Origin: Blautia sp.
Lineage (GTDB): Bacteria > Bacillota > Clostridia > Lachnospirales > Lachnospiraceae
NCBI GenBank assembly: GCA_017475035.1
Contig: JAFVGK010000123.1
Location: forward strand, 1 to 60,949
Direction of reading: 5' to 3'
Length of the DNA stretch: 60,949 bases
This document shows positions 1 through 8,977 of the stretch, piece after piece (the stretch's first letter is position 1; each line of letters starts with the position of its first letter). A program made the position numbers and the translations under genes. The notes below the pieces were generated by a model, which saw nothing but the letters and a program-made list of their open reading frames with translations, was not told where the DNA came from and searched no databases.

Positions 1-892
1 CATGGTCAGAAAAACCATTATTCGGCTGGTAGCCCTGATCCCAGTTGTAATAGATGATCCAACCGGCTTCCGGCACAACCTTCCCATCCTCTTCCCAACA
101 GCCAAGTTTCTGGAAAAGCTTAACCTGCTCTTCACAGCCACATTCCAGGGGGATGATGTCAGTCATTCCAGCCTTAATCGCGCAGGCACTCACAAATGTT
201 GCACACCAGGCATCAGAGTACGTGACCGCATATCCACGTGCACGAGGAGTATGGCTGTTATACAGGTCAATGATCTCCCTGTGCTTTCCATTGGCTTCGC
301 TGTATCCAAGCCATCCCATCGCTACTGCAATAAGCTCATCAGCGGACGGACCGGTTTTATCTTCAGCAATTGGGCCGATTTTCTCTTCTACGAAGGGTAT
401 CTCCGATTCCGCTGTCTTAGAAGAAAGCGTGTCATACTGAGTCAGGTTATTCTCTTTGATAACCGCGAGAAGCGTATCCACATATTTCGAATCCGTTGCA
501 TAACCATCCCGTTTGATGAGGTTACAGTATTCTACCGGGTCTGTAACTCCTTTCAGGTTGGCATATCTCTTCAACTGGATAAGATCAAAATATCCCTGGA
601 TTCCTTCCTCCATGGAATCATACACACGGAAAGCATCCGTGATAGTACTGGTTATTCCCGGCTCAAACTCTTCATTTGTCTGGAGGTTGACGCTTTTTCC
701 GTTCCACTTCGTCCCCGCTTTGATACCAAAGAAATTATAATATTCCTTGGCAAGTCTTGATTCTCCCCAACCGCTCTCTACGATGCACTGAGCGATGATA
801 GGGGATGCCACTTTGATCTCATACTTCGGTGCAAGTATCTGCACTACCTTTGCTACCTTTGAAATAAATGCTGTCTTCTGTCTTTTTGTCAT
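1..892 (-). CDS. Endolysin: glucosaminidase plus CHAP-like amidase (3' end outside window)
   Basis: Cleaves host peptidoglycan at the end of infection. Reading the minus strand from the ATG at 892 gives MTKRQKTAFISKVAKVVQIL and then a FlgJ/LytD-type glucosaminidase domain (about residues 15-150), with the motifs AQCIVESGWGESRLAKEYYN and IKRDGYATDSKYVDTLL. A short linker leads to a CHAP-like domain with DAWCATFVSACAIKAGMT, where the cysteine of WCA would be catalytic, and AGWIIYYNWDQG. The ORF is still open at base 1, so the C terminus is missing. The ribosome site GGAAGGGG lies upstream of 892. Holin and endolysin adjacent to each other form the usual lysis cassette. Confidence 0.88.
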   Translation of the reverse strand, partial: MTKRQKTAFISKVAKVVQILAPKYEIKVASPIIAQCIVESGWGESRLAKEYYNFFGIKAGTKWNGKSVNLQTNEEFEPGITSTITDAFRVYDSMEEGIQGYFDLIQLKRYANLKGVTDPVEYCNLIKRDGYATDSKYVDTLLAVIKENNLTQYDTLSSKTAESEIPFVEEKIGPIAEDKTGPSADELIAVAMGWLGYSEANGKHREIIDLYNSHTPRARGYAVTYSDAWCATFVSACAIKAGMTDIIPLECGCEEQVKLFQKLGCWEEDGKVVPEAGWIIYYNWDQGYQPNNGFSDH

Positions 893-928
893 TTAGATGC
901 CCCTTCCTGCCGGTACGGCATAAAATCA

Positions 929-960
929 GGCACCTGGAGTTGAAAGTTTCTCCAGATGCC
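929..960 (-). terminator. Hairpin between holin and endolysin genes
   Basis: The 11-bp arms GGCATCTGGAG and CTCCAGGTGCC (minus strand) enclose a 10-base loop and are followed by TGATTTTATG. One G-T pair interrupts the stem. The short U tract suggests a partial terminator that lowers endolysin expression relative to holin. Confidence 0.5.
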
Positions 961-975
961 TTGAGTTTGTTGATG

Positions 976-1170
976 TTACTCTAACTCCGGCAGGCCTGCA
1001 AGGGATGTGGCCAGGCTGGCAACAGCCGCCAGGGCTGCCGTTCCAAGCACAACTCCCCAGTTTACTTCGGTAATCATAGCCTGTGCCGGAAGCAGTGCCA
1101 CAAAGGTCTGAGCTGCTGTTTTTATCGCCCGGACTCCTGCGGCCTTAATCCACACTTTCCAGTCTCTCAT
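976..1170 (-). CDS. Holin, r1t-like family
   Basis: Small 64-residue membrane protein of the phage r1t-type holin family, expected to form lethal lesions in the cytoplasmic membrane that release the endolysin. The N terminus MRDWKVWIKAAGVRAIKTAA carries the conserved basic AGVRAIKT segment. Two hydrophobic stretches follow: QTFVALLPAQAMI, and WGVVLGTAALAAVASLATSL ending in AGLPELE, a typical family ending. The strong ribosome site GGAGGG precedes the ATG at 1170. It lies directly upstream of the endolysin gene in the late operon. Confidence 0.85.
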   Translation of the reverse strand: MRDWKVWIKAAGVRAIKTAAQTFVALLPAQAMITEVNWGVVLGTAALAAVASLATSLAGLPELE

Positions 1171-1212
1171 TGTATATCCCTCCTGTCACACCAGGTTCTG
1201 TGGTTCTTCCTG

Positions 1213-1533
1213 TCACACCGGGTTCTGCGGCTCCTCCATCGGAAGCTCCATGCACTCCGTGTATATCTCTTTCCCCGTTCCATTCCCGCCAAGGTCAAAA
1301 TACGGCCTGGCGAGATGCTCTACATTATTCTTATCATCAACGCTCGCCCATCCGCGCCGGATGAGCAGAATGCATTCCTGGTATAGCCGGTCATGGAGGA
1401 GAGCAAGAATTCCATCACGAAGGATTCTATCCTCTTTCCTTTCCTCCTGTAAACGTTTCCACAGCCAGCCCATGAATGCGATGAGGAGTACAATTACTTC
1501 CTGCGTAGCATACTGCTGTACGAATTTAAACAT
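1213..1533 (-). CDS. Small membrane-anchored phage protein, possibly second holin or antiholin
   Basis: 106 residues with one N-terminal membrane segment (VIVLLIAFMGWLW) followed by a charged cytoplasmic tail (KRLQEERKEDRILRDGILAL). Phage proteins of this layout sit beside holins and often act as accessory holins or antiholins, but no direct activity can be assigned here. I chose the start at 1533 (MFKFVQQYATQ) because AAGGGGTGAGG lies at the right distance. An in-frame ATG at 1554 has no ribosome site and almost touches the previous stop codon. Confidence 0.6.
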   Translation of the reverse strand: MFKFVQQYATQEVIVLLIAFMGWLWKRLQEERKEDRILRDGILALLHDRLYQECILLIRRGWASVDDKNNVEHLARPYFDLGGNGTGKEIYTECMELPMEEPQNPV

Positions 1534-1556
1534 TGGCCTCACCCCTTCTGCCATGA

Positions 1557-2594
1557 TCAGGTACAGAACCCTATCGCCACAGGCGGGCCATTTGTGACAA
1601 GGTTGGGAACCATTTTCCCTGTGTTGTCAATCCCGGCATAATAACCATTATTACTGGTTGATGTCCTGGTCCAATAGGAATACGCCGACCCGTACTCATT
1701 TGTTTTTATCCTTGCGTCATTATTTGGGAACAATCCGCTGTAAACCGGGCCTTCCGTTTCATAAGATGACCCGCCAAACAATTCCCTTGCGGAAGGGATC
1801 CAGATTCGGAAGTTATTCTCAACCATGGTCAAGGTTGTGTCATCCACGAGGCACATCGATTTTTTCTTCACCTGTTTGATTCCGGCCCTGACTTCTGCCG
1901 GTATCTTATTCCAGATTGTTCCCTCAAGCCACGCCTGCAAGCTGCTGCCGCCTATTCCAGGGCTCACATTCGTGGAGCTGTCAAACATTTTATGGCTCTC
2001 ATTCAGGAACCTGCTGATCCAGGTGATCTTTGCCTTCCCGCTTCCGTTGGCAAAGTCATCGGCATCCATTGCGGCGATCTGCATGACAACATTCCTTGTC
2101 CCATCGTAGAAAAGCTTGGTATCCCCAACCTTATACTTTTCGAGATAGGAACCGTCTTCTTCTGCCGCGAAAATCTCGTTCCAGGAATCCGCAATCGTTG
2201 AATAATCCGTTGTAGGGAACCTGCTGACCGGCAGGATGATGTAAGCCCTCCACGTCTTATCAAGGTTATACGCATCCACCAGGTTATCTGGCACAAATAC
2301 AGCGCCTTTCCTGTTGGCAATCGGTGTGTACCTCAGAGAATAATCCGCATATACGGTCGCAACTTTGTTACTTCGGATAACAAGCTGGGTCAGGTTTGCG
2401 CACTCGTAAAAAGCGTCCCTGCCAATATAAAGGTCACCCGTCCCTGCAAGGTCGACTGTCTTCAGTCCTGAATTATGGTAAAACGCATTCTCCAGGATCC
2501 TGCTGAAAGTGTCATCCTCAAAGGTTTCCAGTGTGTTGGAGACCAAAGCGTCCAGTGTGGCCTGGTCCCCGAGGACTTCCCTTGTATTCGCCAT
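1557..2594 (-). CDS. Fibre/surface protein with leucine-rich-like repeats and DUF6273 lectin-like C terminus
   Basis: Probably a distal tail or host-contact protein. Residues 1-110 look like a BspA-type leucine-rich region (FSRILENAFYHNSGLKTVDL, YIGRDAFYECANLTQLVI). Residues from about 125 form a DUF6273 domain (DSWNEIFAAEEDGSYLEKYK ... FRIWIPSARELFG ... YWTRTS) and end in VAIGFCT. The gene upstream has the same C-terminal architecture and ends in VLGFCT, so the two are paralogous in that part. The start at 2594 (MANTREVLGDQ) is set by GAGGTG. A longer reading from 2648 would overlap the preceding gene. Confidence 0.75.
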   Translation of the reverse strand: MANTREVLGDQATLDALVSNTLETFEDDTFSRILENAFYHNSGLKTVDLAGTGDLYIGRDAFYECANLTQLVIRSNKVATVYADYSLRYTPIANRKGAVFVPDNLVDAYNLDKTWRAYIILPVSRFPTTDYSTIADSWNEIFAAEEDGSYLEKYKVGDTKLFYDGTRNVVMQIAAMDADDFANGSGKAKITWISRFLNESHKMFDSSTNVSPGIGGSSLQAWLEGTIWNKIPAEVRAGIKQVKKKSMCLVDDTTLTMVENNFRIWIPSARELFGGSSYETEGPVYSGLFPNNDARIKTNEYGSAYSYWTRTSTSNNGYYAGIDNTGKMVPNLVTNGPPVAIGFCT

Positions 2595-2647
2595 ATCTTC
2601 ACCTCCTCTGCCTGCCCTGGTATGGCAGGCATACCATTTATCAATCA

Positions 2648-5446
2648 TCAGGTGCAGAACCCGAGAACAATGCCCAAGGAATCTTTTGTTGAAGTGCTTC
2701 CCTTCGAGCCATTGTTACGGACGCTCTCCATATAGGTCGGGGAGCCATAGCAGGACCTGAGCCAGTAACTTAAGCTGGTGCCATACAGGTTTTCCCTTGC
2801 CGCGTATGTCCAGTTGACGGTGTTTCCAAAGCAGGCCTCAGCATGCAAAGGGATCCACAGCTTGTCTTCACTGGTCTGGGTAACATTGCCATTGGTTGCC
2901 AGGTGGACAGAACTTTTCTTGTTCACGGTCTTTATGATGTCCTTCAGGCTGAATTTAGGCAGTACCGTGGACTGGATATAACTTCTCAGGTCAGACGCCG
3001 GCCAACCTCCAACAGAACTGCCGCTTGCGTTCATGTTATGGTTCCCGATACTGCTCGTCAGGAGCCATGTCAGTTTGGCATTGCCGGTCCCGTCAGTAAG
3101 CTCATCCTGATCCATGGCAATAATCTGGGCCAGGTATGTGTTTCCGTTATAAGTGACTTTCTTCGTGTCACCGACCCGATACTTCTCTGCATAGCTTCCG
3201 TCCTCTTCAGCAGCAAGAATTTCTTCCCAAGAGTCAGTAATGTCCTCAGTGCCGTTAAATGGATAATCTTCCATCGAGCAGATACGGTAATATTTCCATT
3301 TCTCATCGGTTTGATAGGCATTCACAAGTCCTGCCGGCACGTAAACGGAACCTTTGCGGAACTGGATCAGTGTCCCGTTGAATGCATTTGGGTTTTCCAG
3401 CGTCGCAACACTGCTGCTTCTGATGAAAAGGGTAGACATTTTTGTGCAGGTCCTGAAAGCATTTGCTTTTATGGTTACAGGCTTGTCCGTCTTCAAATCC
3501 ACGCTCACTAAGGCAGTGTCCCCGTCAAAAGCATTCGCGCCGATGTTTGTGGCAATGGTTTCTACCTCCGTCATGGACTTCATCTGGTAAAGCCCATAGT
3601 CGGCAATTTCTTCATTTGTGTCATTGATATACTCAGTCAAGGCACGGTTCGCATACAAAATGACAGGAGAAGTCATGTCAAAAAACTTCGCATAATAAGT
3701 GGTATCTCCCCCGATCGGCCCAACATCCGGATTCCATCCATTGAATCTGTACTTTGTAGCATCCCCTGTTCCGGCATATACAGGTTCACTCCCCGTATAC
3801 TTTGGGGTTGTACCATATTCTACGCCCGTGACAACCTGGAGCGTGCCGCCCCCGTCCTCCGCTTTCCTGGCGAATGTAGCGGTGTATTTTGCAGCCTCAG
3901 CAGTATAAGCGGCATAAACTGTCCTGTTCGCTTCTACGTTTTTCGTTGCGTTTGCATCAGCAGTCAAAGCATTTTTATTCCTGTTCCATCCTGCAAACGT
4001 ATAAACAACGGATACAGTCGCTGCCCTTGTAGGCCTGCCTTCATAGGCACCGTCGCCTCCATCACGGATTGTTTCAGTATAAAGGAGGCTGCTGCCGTCA
4101 TAAGTATAATATTCCAGTTTGCTGGTAAGATGTTCATAGGTTACAGTAATGTCAGGATACCGCTCCTGGATTGAAGCGATCTGCGCCCCTGTCGCGTCTA
4201 CCACCCTGAAAGTTCCTACAACCTGCGCTTTATCCAGGTTTCCTCCGTTTTCATCAATGCCACGCATGGTGTCCAACAGGCTAAGGATGAGGTCTGCTTC
4301 CTCAAGGGAGCCGAGTTCCTTTTCAAACCCAATGATACGGACCCTGGAGCCTGCCGGAATTCTTGAAACGATATCCAGTGGGTCAATCACTGCCCCATTA
4401 TTCTCCAGGCGGAGGGTAGAAATATTGTCATATCCATCTATGGTAAAATCCGTGATCCCTTTCTGGTTCCGGATCGTCAGATTTGCAAGTGTACCAGGCA
4501 GGTGAAGTGTTTTCAGGATACCGCCGTTAGGCAAGGAAATGCCGGTGATGGATGTTCCTTCAAAATAAACATGCTCAAGGCTGGTACAATGGGAGACATC
4601 TACCGGCTGTGTAAGAGCAGGACAATTCCTTACATCGAGGAACCTCAGCAGCGCATTATTCCCCAGGGTCAGCTCGGTCAGATTACCGTTGGAGTATTCT
4701 TCACTTGCATCCCCCAGCTTGATGCTCTGAATCTTTGTCGCGTTGGAGAAATTCGCACGGCCAACCTTCAGCGGAGCAAGGTCTCCTATGCTCTGAAGTT
4801 GGGAGGCAGAGTATACCGCGATTTCAGTATCGTTTACCGAATCCAACGGACAGGGAAGGGTATACTCTTTTCCTCTTTCTGCCCTTGTCTGGACAAGGTA
4901 AGAACCATATTTAATGCTAGCGTAGATATCAGCGTAAGGTGTTACGGTAATGTCACCCTTTGCATATCCCCTCAGCTCAACAAAATCGTTCAGGCTATCA
5001 CCCGCATTGTACTTCGAATCCAGGTACTTAAACCGGTTGTACAGCCACCACTTTCTCTGGGACTCCTTACTTCCCTGCAGCATCGAGAGGTACGTGGCGT
5101 TTCCCTTCTCAACCAGCGGAGCCAGATACTTAAACCAGGCATCCTCATTAAACACAGCTTCCGGCCACTTTCCCTGGTGGGATTCAAACATCTCTTCTGC
5201 TTTATCGTAGGATAAGGCGCCTGTTGACCTCAGCTGCTTATACATCGACTTAATCTCGTCATAAAACGCCTGACGAAGATTGACCCACATCACGCTCTTC
5301 TGGCTGTTAAAGATATCGGCACCAGAGGGTAAGTGGTCAATGTCTTCCAGGTTATAGGAAAAGACCAAAGCACCTTCGTTGTTAATCCCAATTGCGGTGT
5401 CCGCATCATAGAACAACCAGACGACTTTCTTTCTCATATCAGCCAT
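2648..5446 (-). CDS. CotH-like fibre protein, C-terminal half, with LRR, InlB-type repeats and DUF6273
   Basis: 932 residues beginning MADMRKKVVWLFYDADTAIG. That segment (LFYDADTAIGINNEGALVFS) normally lies inside CotH-kinase-like phage fibre proteins, not at an N terminus. The N-terminal half of the same domain is the C terminus of the upstream gene, which ends with the matching MVDSRAKNAFPSFMGS. In order: CotH-like C half (1-170), leucine-rich-like region (about 215-380), two InlB/Flg_new-type repeats (about 480-610, FAGWNRNKNALTADAN and YRFNGWNPDVGPIGGDTTYY), a BspA-like stretch, and DUF6273 (about 755-932). A strong GGAGG precedes the ATG at 5446. Likely a receptor-binding or adhesive tail component. 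Confidence 0.78.
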   Translation of the reverse strand: MADMRKKVVWLFYDADTAIGINNEGALVFSYNLEDIDHLPSGADIFNSQKSVMWVNLRQAFYDEIKSMYKQLRSTGALSYDKAEEMFESHQGKWPEAVFNEDAWFKYLAPLVEKGNATYLSMLQGSKESQRKWWLYNRFKYLDSKYNAGDSLNDFVELRGYAKGDITVTPYADIYASIKYGSYLVQTRAERGKEYTLPCPLDSVNDTEIAVYSASQLQSIGDLAPLKVGRANFSNATKIQSIKLGDASEEYSNGNLTELTLGNNALLRFLDVRNCPALTQPVDVSHCTSLEHVYFEGTSITGISLPNGGILKTLHLPGTLANLTIRNQKGITDFTIDGYDNISTLRLENNGAVIDPLDIVSRIPAGSRVRIIGFEKELGSLEEADLILSLLDTMRGIDENGGNLDKAQVVGTFRVVDATGAQIASIQERYPDITVTYEHLTSKLEYYTYDGSSLLYTETIRDGGDGAYEGRPTRAATVSVVYTFAGWNRNKNALTADANATKNVEANRTVYAAYTAEAAKYTATFARKAEDGGGTLQVVTGVEYGTTPKYTGSEPVYAGTGDATKYRFNGWNPDVGPIGGDTTYYAKFFDMTSPVILYANRALTEYINDTNEEIADYGLYQMKSMTEVETIATNIGANAFDGDTALVSVDLKTDKPVTIKANAFRTCTKMSTLFIRSSSVATLENPNAFNGTLIQFRKGSVYVPAGLVNAYQTDEKWKYYRICSMEDYPFNGTEDITDSWEEILAAEEDGSYAEKYRVGDTKKVTYNGNTYLAQIIAMDQDELTDGTGNAKLTWLLTSSIGNHNMNASGSSVGGWPASDLRSYIQSTVLPKFSLKDIIKTVNKKSSVHLATNGNVTQTSEDKLWIPLHAEACFGNTVNWTYAARENLYGTSLSYWLRSCYGSPTYMESVRNNGSKGSTSTKDSLGIVLGFCT

Positions 5447-5512
5447 CTGCACGCCTCCTTTCGTTCAGGATCCTGTTTTTGTTTACACGCATCTCATTTC
5501 CCCCTTCCCATC

Positions 5513-5546
5513 AAAAAAGGCACTCCAGCTTAAGAGCCAGAATGCC
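5513..5546 (-). terminator. Intrinsic terminator between the two halves of the CotH-like protein
   Basis: On the minus strand GGCATTCTGGCT, loop CTTA and AGCTGGAGTGCC form a 12-bp stem with only G-T imperfections, followed by TTTTTT. It lies 20 bases after the stop codon of the upstream half and before the ribosome site of the downstream half. Confidence 0.8.
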
Positions 5547-5565
5547 TCATATAGTTTCATTCTCT

Positions 5566-8500
5566 TTAGCTTGCGACAGTGCTCCCCATAAAGCTCGGGA
5601 ATGCATTTTTCGCCCTGCTATCCACCATCAGGAAAAGCTCGGTGAATACGTAATAAAAGACGGTGGAATCCAGCTCTACATAATCCGCCAGCTCTGCTTT
5701 GAACTTTGCCAGGCGGTAGGCTGCTGTGTCTTCTGTGTATTCCGTTCCGTTATAGGTAACAGGGGAAGGAAGAGCCTCTCCTGTTGCCTGCTCCTGGTCA
5801 GTAGATTTCACCCATGTGGCAAATTCCTGCAGCTGAGTGGCATCGAAGTAGTCTTCCGGATACCGGCTTTCAAAATCATTCGTCCATGACGGAATCTCCT
5901 TTCCATCCTCATCCTGGATGATGGTACTGTAATCATCGCTCTTCCAGAGAACCCGGTCCGATGTATTGTTTTTGATCTCCCAGGATTCGTCATCTTCTTT
6001 GAAGCCAAAGATGGGAAGGTCGCCTTTATCATTGTTTGCGTTGTACTTGCCCAGGAACACTGTCTCATTCGTGTCAGTATTCCTCCAGAACATGACCATG
6101 GGGAATCCGTCAATCGCCTGGCGGGTTCTCCCATCCTCTTCCTGTGAAGGGGTCTTATAGGGACAAGCATCATTATAAAGGCGGGCAAGTTCCACGTTGT
6201 TCGCTCCTTCGGAGGAAGCGACGTCTGCCTTCATAGTGAAAACCGTTCCTCCGATCGCCCCAGACCGGATCGGGAACGTCCTCTCCGTCTTTCCGTTCAC
6301 GGTCATGACAAAGCCGTTTTTATATTTCAGTTTGTAATTCTTCCGCTCATAAAACTGTGAGGAAGTTCCCTGGACATCAGCCTGGACGCCTTCTGCTGTA
6401 TAGCTTCTCGTGGGATCGAGTGGATCTACAAACACGACAGATATTGTTTTTTTATCTCCCTTGTACTGCGGCAGCTCCTTACACTCCAGGATCATATAAG
6501 GCAGGTTACTCGGAAGTTTATCAATCGATATCGCTCCGTACTCATCATAAACCGCGTTCCTCTTATACCTCTCCAGCATCAGCTCCACATCCTGCGTGTC
6601 AGCGATCCAGTTATTTGCCACCTGGATACGGCTCAGGTCGTTCTCATAAAAGCGGATACAGTATAGATCCACCGTACAGTCGTTGCTCCCCATTGTGATA
6701 TCTGCCGGAACCACCTGTGCAAAGTCATCGTCTTCCGGATACTGGATAACACCAGACATAATCCCGTTGACATAGACGTACACCAGACGGTTTTCGCTCC
6801 TTTTCTCGCCGACAAATGTGATCCGAAGGTGTTCATTCTCCTTAAACTGCATGCCCAGCTCGCTCTGCTCTGATTTCAAGGTGATCCTCTGCGGAGTCAT
6901 CTCAATTCCGCGTCCGCCGCTCATGCAGGAGAAAATGACCGAGTCATAATCCATGACCATGGAGGTTGCAAATTCCAGTTCAAATGTGAAACCAGTGCTT
7001 CTATAATCCTTCCCGAACATTTTGAAGGGGATCACAACCCTGTCATCACCTGAAATGCGAAGGACCGGAATATCAGAAGCATCATTTACCCATCCGTCAT
7101 TGGTGAAGTTAAAGCCGGTCATTTGGGCTTCGATCTCTTCATACTTCCATTCCCCTCGGTTGGACTGCGAGTTATTCCTTCCCTGGGAGGAAAGGTACAG
7201 GGAAAGAGCCTCAGTCTCTGCTTCCACATGGATCTCTGATTCTGTGATTTCCAGATGGAATTCCCTGGCAGCTTCACCCGCTTCGATCCTGATATTCATC
7301 TCTCCCGGTTCATCGGCACGGAAGGAAAAGACCTGCCGTGTCCTGTCTGCCGTCCCCTCACTTTTGAGGATATTGTTTACAAAGACACTCACATCCGTAT
7401 TCATGGAAACCGGGTTATAAACCAGATAGTCCAGGTTAATAGTGGAATACTGCGTGAAGGACTCCTTCGTCATGCTGGATACAATGATCGGCGTATCGTT
7501 CAGCTGCTCCAGGCAGATGATTTCATAATAGAGGGTATTGCTCCGCACCTCCATGCCGTTTATCTCAGCAGTAAAATAGCATTCCAGCTTGTGCATCCCG
7601 TGGCCCTGCTGAGGAATGACGAAAGACTGCTGCCGTCCCGAAACCGAAGTAACCGTTGTTGCAATCTCTTCCCCATCCAAAAGGAGATACACTGTCTTCC
7701 TCACGCTGCCGACAGGCGTATAAGGAAAGGCAATCGGGCCGGTATAAGGAACACTCGGGTCGAATGTAGAGCTATTGGAAATAGAAACCGATGTAATTGT
7801 AAAGTTGATGGTCCGGCTCTGCCCATATACATCAGAAATGGTCAGCCGGATGGAATTTGTCCCGGCTGAGAGATACGGCTTCAGGTTTTTCCTGATCACA
7901 CCCTGCTCAATCGGGCCGTTCTCAAACACATGCCCTGCGGAAGACATGATCCTTAGTGTACCGCCGCCAGTCGGCATCTCATCTTCGATAGATTCCCATT
8001 CGAATGAAACCTCACAGTCATCACCCTCCGCAATGGTTGTGGAGATCCACCCGGTCAGGTTCTTGACGGCAAGCTTTGCGGCTGTGCCTGAACCGCCTCC
8101 AGAACCGCCTCCCCCGGCAAAGCCCTCATAGGGTCCCGCGATCCGCTCCCCGTTATGGAGCAGCCAGACCAGCCCGTCCGGGTCAACCTCCAGGGCATCA
8201 GCCAGGGTCAGCATCTGGGAGTCCATCGACTGGAGCCTCTGCTGCATTTCCTCGATCCTGGTACCAAACTCCTCCACTTCATTTTCAGCGTTAGATGCCT
8301 TTTGAAGTGCCTGTGCGGAAAGGGTATCCGACTGGGTTGTAATAGTCACCAGCCTTGACATTTTCTCTTCAATCTCTGAAAGACCTGCTTCCGTCTTCTC
8401 ATCAATCTGGGCAAGGTCAGCAGATGCTGAAGCAGCACATTCTCTTGCTACTGAGGCTTCCTCTATCGCCCTTTCCTTCGCCTCGCTGGCGGAAGCCTCC

Positions 8501-8973
8501 AGCTCTATGATTCTTTCCTTCGCTTCATCGGAGGTCCTGGCTGCTTCAATGATCTCATCCGTCCGGTCAATGACGTTCACCAGTTCCCGGATCACAGATT
8601 CAGAAGGAATCGTGTCTTTATCCAGGGCTGAAGCCTCCACCCTGAGGATGAAATTTGCCGTGTTCAGTTCTTTCTCGCCGGAACGTAGCACTACCTCGTA
8701 ACGGTTGTCACCCGGGCAGGCTGTCATCTGCTGGGTAACAGGGACTGTAACCACTGCTTCTGCGATCTCCACATCTACAGAGATCCCATTGCCATCCGTC
8801 TTTGTTCCCCGGATCTGTGCCGTGGTTCCTTCCTCCAATTCAAACTCACCCCTGCTGGCAAACAGCCGGAAGTCTAATATGACATTCGAATCATACTGGT
8901 TCAGTTTCACCACCAGGGGATGGCCGTTGTGTTCATTTGGGACAACGTCCAGGTCATAAGTGTACCGGATCAT
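5566..8973 (-). CDS. Baseplate/fibre protein: BppU N terminus, coiled coil, Ig- and LamG-like domains, CotH-like N-terminal half
   Basis: 1135 residues. N-terminal BppU-like domain (MIRYTYDLDVVPNEHNGHPL ... LRVEASALDKDTIPSESVIR, about 1-130), expected to dock on the baseplate. An alanine/glutamate coiled coil follows (about 135-265), then a Gly-rich hinge (GGGGSGGGSG), Ig-like modules (about 300-600) and a LamG-like domain (about 605-760). The C terminus holds the first part of a CotH-like module (GVQADVQGTSSQFYERKNYK; VFYYVFTELFLMVDSRAKNA) and stops at GSTVAS. The rest of that module is encoded by the next gene. The start at 8973 follows AAGGAG; an in-frame ATG at 8997 overlaps the preceding gene. 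Confidence 0.8.
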   Translation of the reverse strand: MIRYTYDLDVVPNEHNGHPLVVKLNQYDSNVILDFRLFASRGEFELEEGTTAQIRGTKTDGNGISVDVEIAEAVVTVPVTQQMTACPGDNRYEVVLRSGEKELNTANFILRVEASALDKDTIPSESVIRELVNVIDRTDEIIEAARTSDEAKERIIELEASASEAKERAIEEASVARECAASASADLAQIDEKTEAGLSEIEEKMSRLVTITTQSDTLSAQALQKASNAENEVEEFGTRIEEMQQRLQSMDSQMLTLADALEVDPDGLVWLLHNGERIAGPYEGFAGGGGSGGGSGTAAKLAVKNLTGWISTTIAEGDDCEVSFEWESIEDEMPTGGGTLRIMSSAGHVFENGPIEQGVIRKNLKPYLSAGTNSIRLTISDVYGQSRTINFTITSVSISNSSTFDPSVPYTGPIAFPYTPVGSVRKTVYLLLDGEEIATTVTSVSGRQQSFVIPQQGHGMHKLECYFTAEINGMEVRSNTLYYEIICLEQLNDTPIIVSSMTKESFTQYSTINLDYLVYNPVSMNTDVSVFVNNILKSEGTADRTRQVFSFRADEPGEMNIRIEAGEAAREFHLEITESEIHVEAETEALSLYLSSQGRNNSQSNRGEWKYEEIEAQMTGFNFTNDGWVNDASDIPVLRISGDDRVVIPFKMFGKDYRSTGFTFELEFATSMVMDYDSVIFSCMSGGRGIEMTPQRITLKSEQSELGMQFKENEHLRITFVGEKRSENRLVYVYVNGIMSGVIQYPEDDDFAQVVPADITMGSNDCTVDLYCIRFYENDLSRIQVANNWIADTQDVELMLERYKRNAVYDEYGAISIDKLPSNLPYMILECKELPQYKGDKKTISVVFVDPLDPTRSYTAEGVQADVQGTSSQFYERKNYKLKYKNGFVMTVNGKTERTFPIRSGAIGGTVFTMKADVASSEGANNVELARLYNDACPYKTPSQEEDGRTRQAIDGFPMVMFWRNTDTNETVFLGKYNANNDKGDLPIFGFKEDDESWEIKNNTSDRVLWKSDDYSTIIQDEDGKEIPSWTNDFESRYPEDYFDATQLQEFATWVKSTDQEQATGEALPSPVTYNGTEYTEDTAAYRLAKFKAELADYVELDSTVFYYVFTELFLMVDSRAKNAFPSFMGSTVAS

Positions 8974-8977
8974 CTGA

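Noticed and set aside
2-760. Open plus-strand frame at the left edge
   Set aside because: The minus strand in the same place encodes a recognisable endolysin; the plus frame has no ribosome site or homologous features.
2003-2320. Second minus-strand frame inside the DUF6273 gene
   Set aside because: Arg/Ser-rich off-frame reading with no ribosome site; the main frame explains the conserved domain.
1557-5446. Diversity-generating retroelement acting on the DUF6273 ends
   Set aside because: No reverse transcriptase and no adenine-biased template/variable repeat pair in this window; kept only as a remark in the findings.
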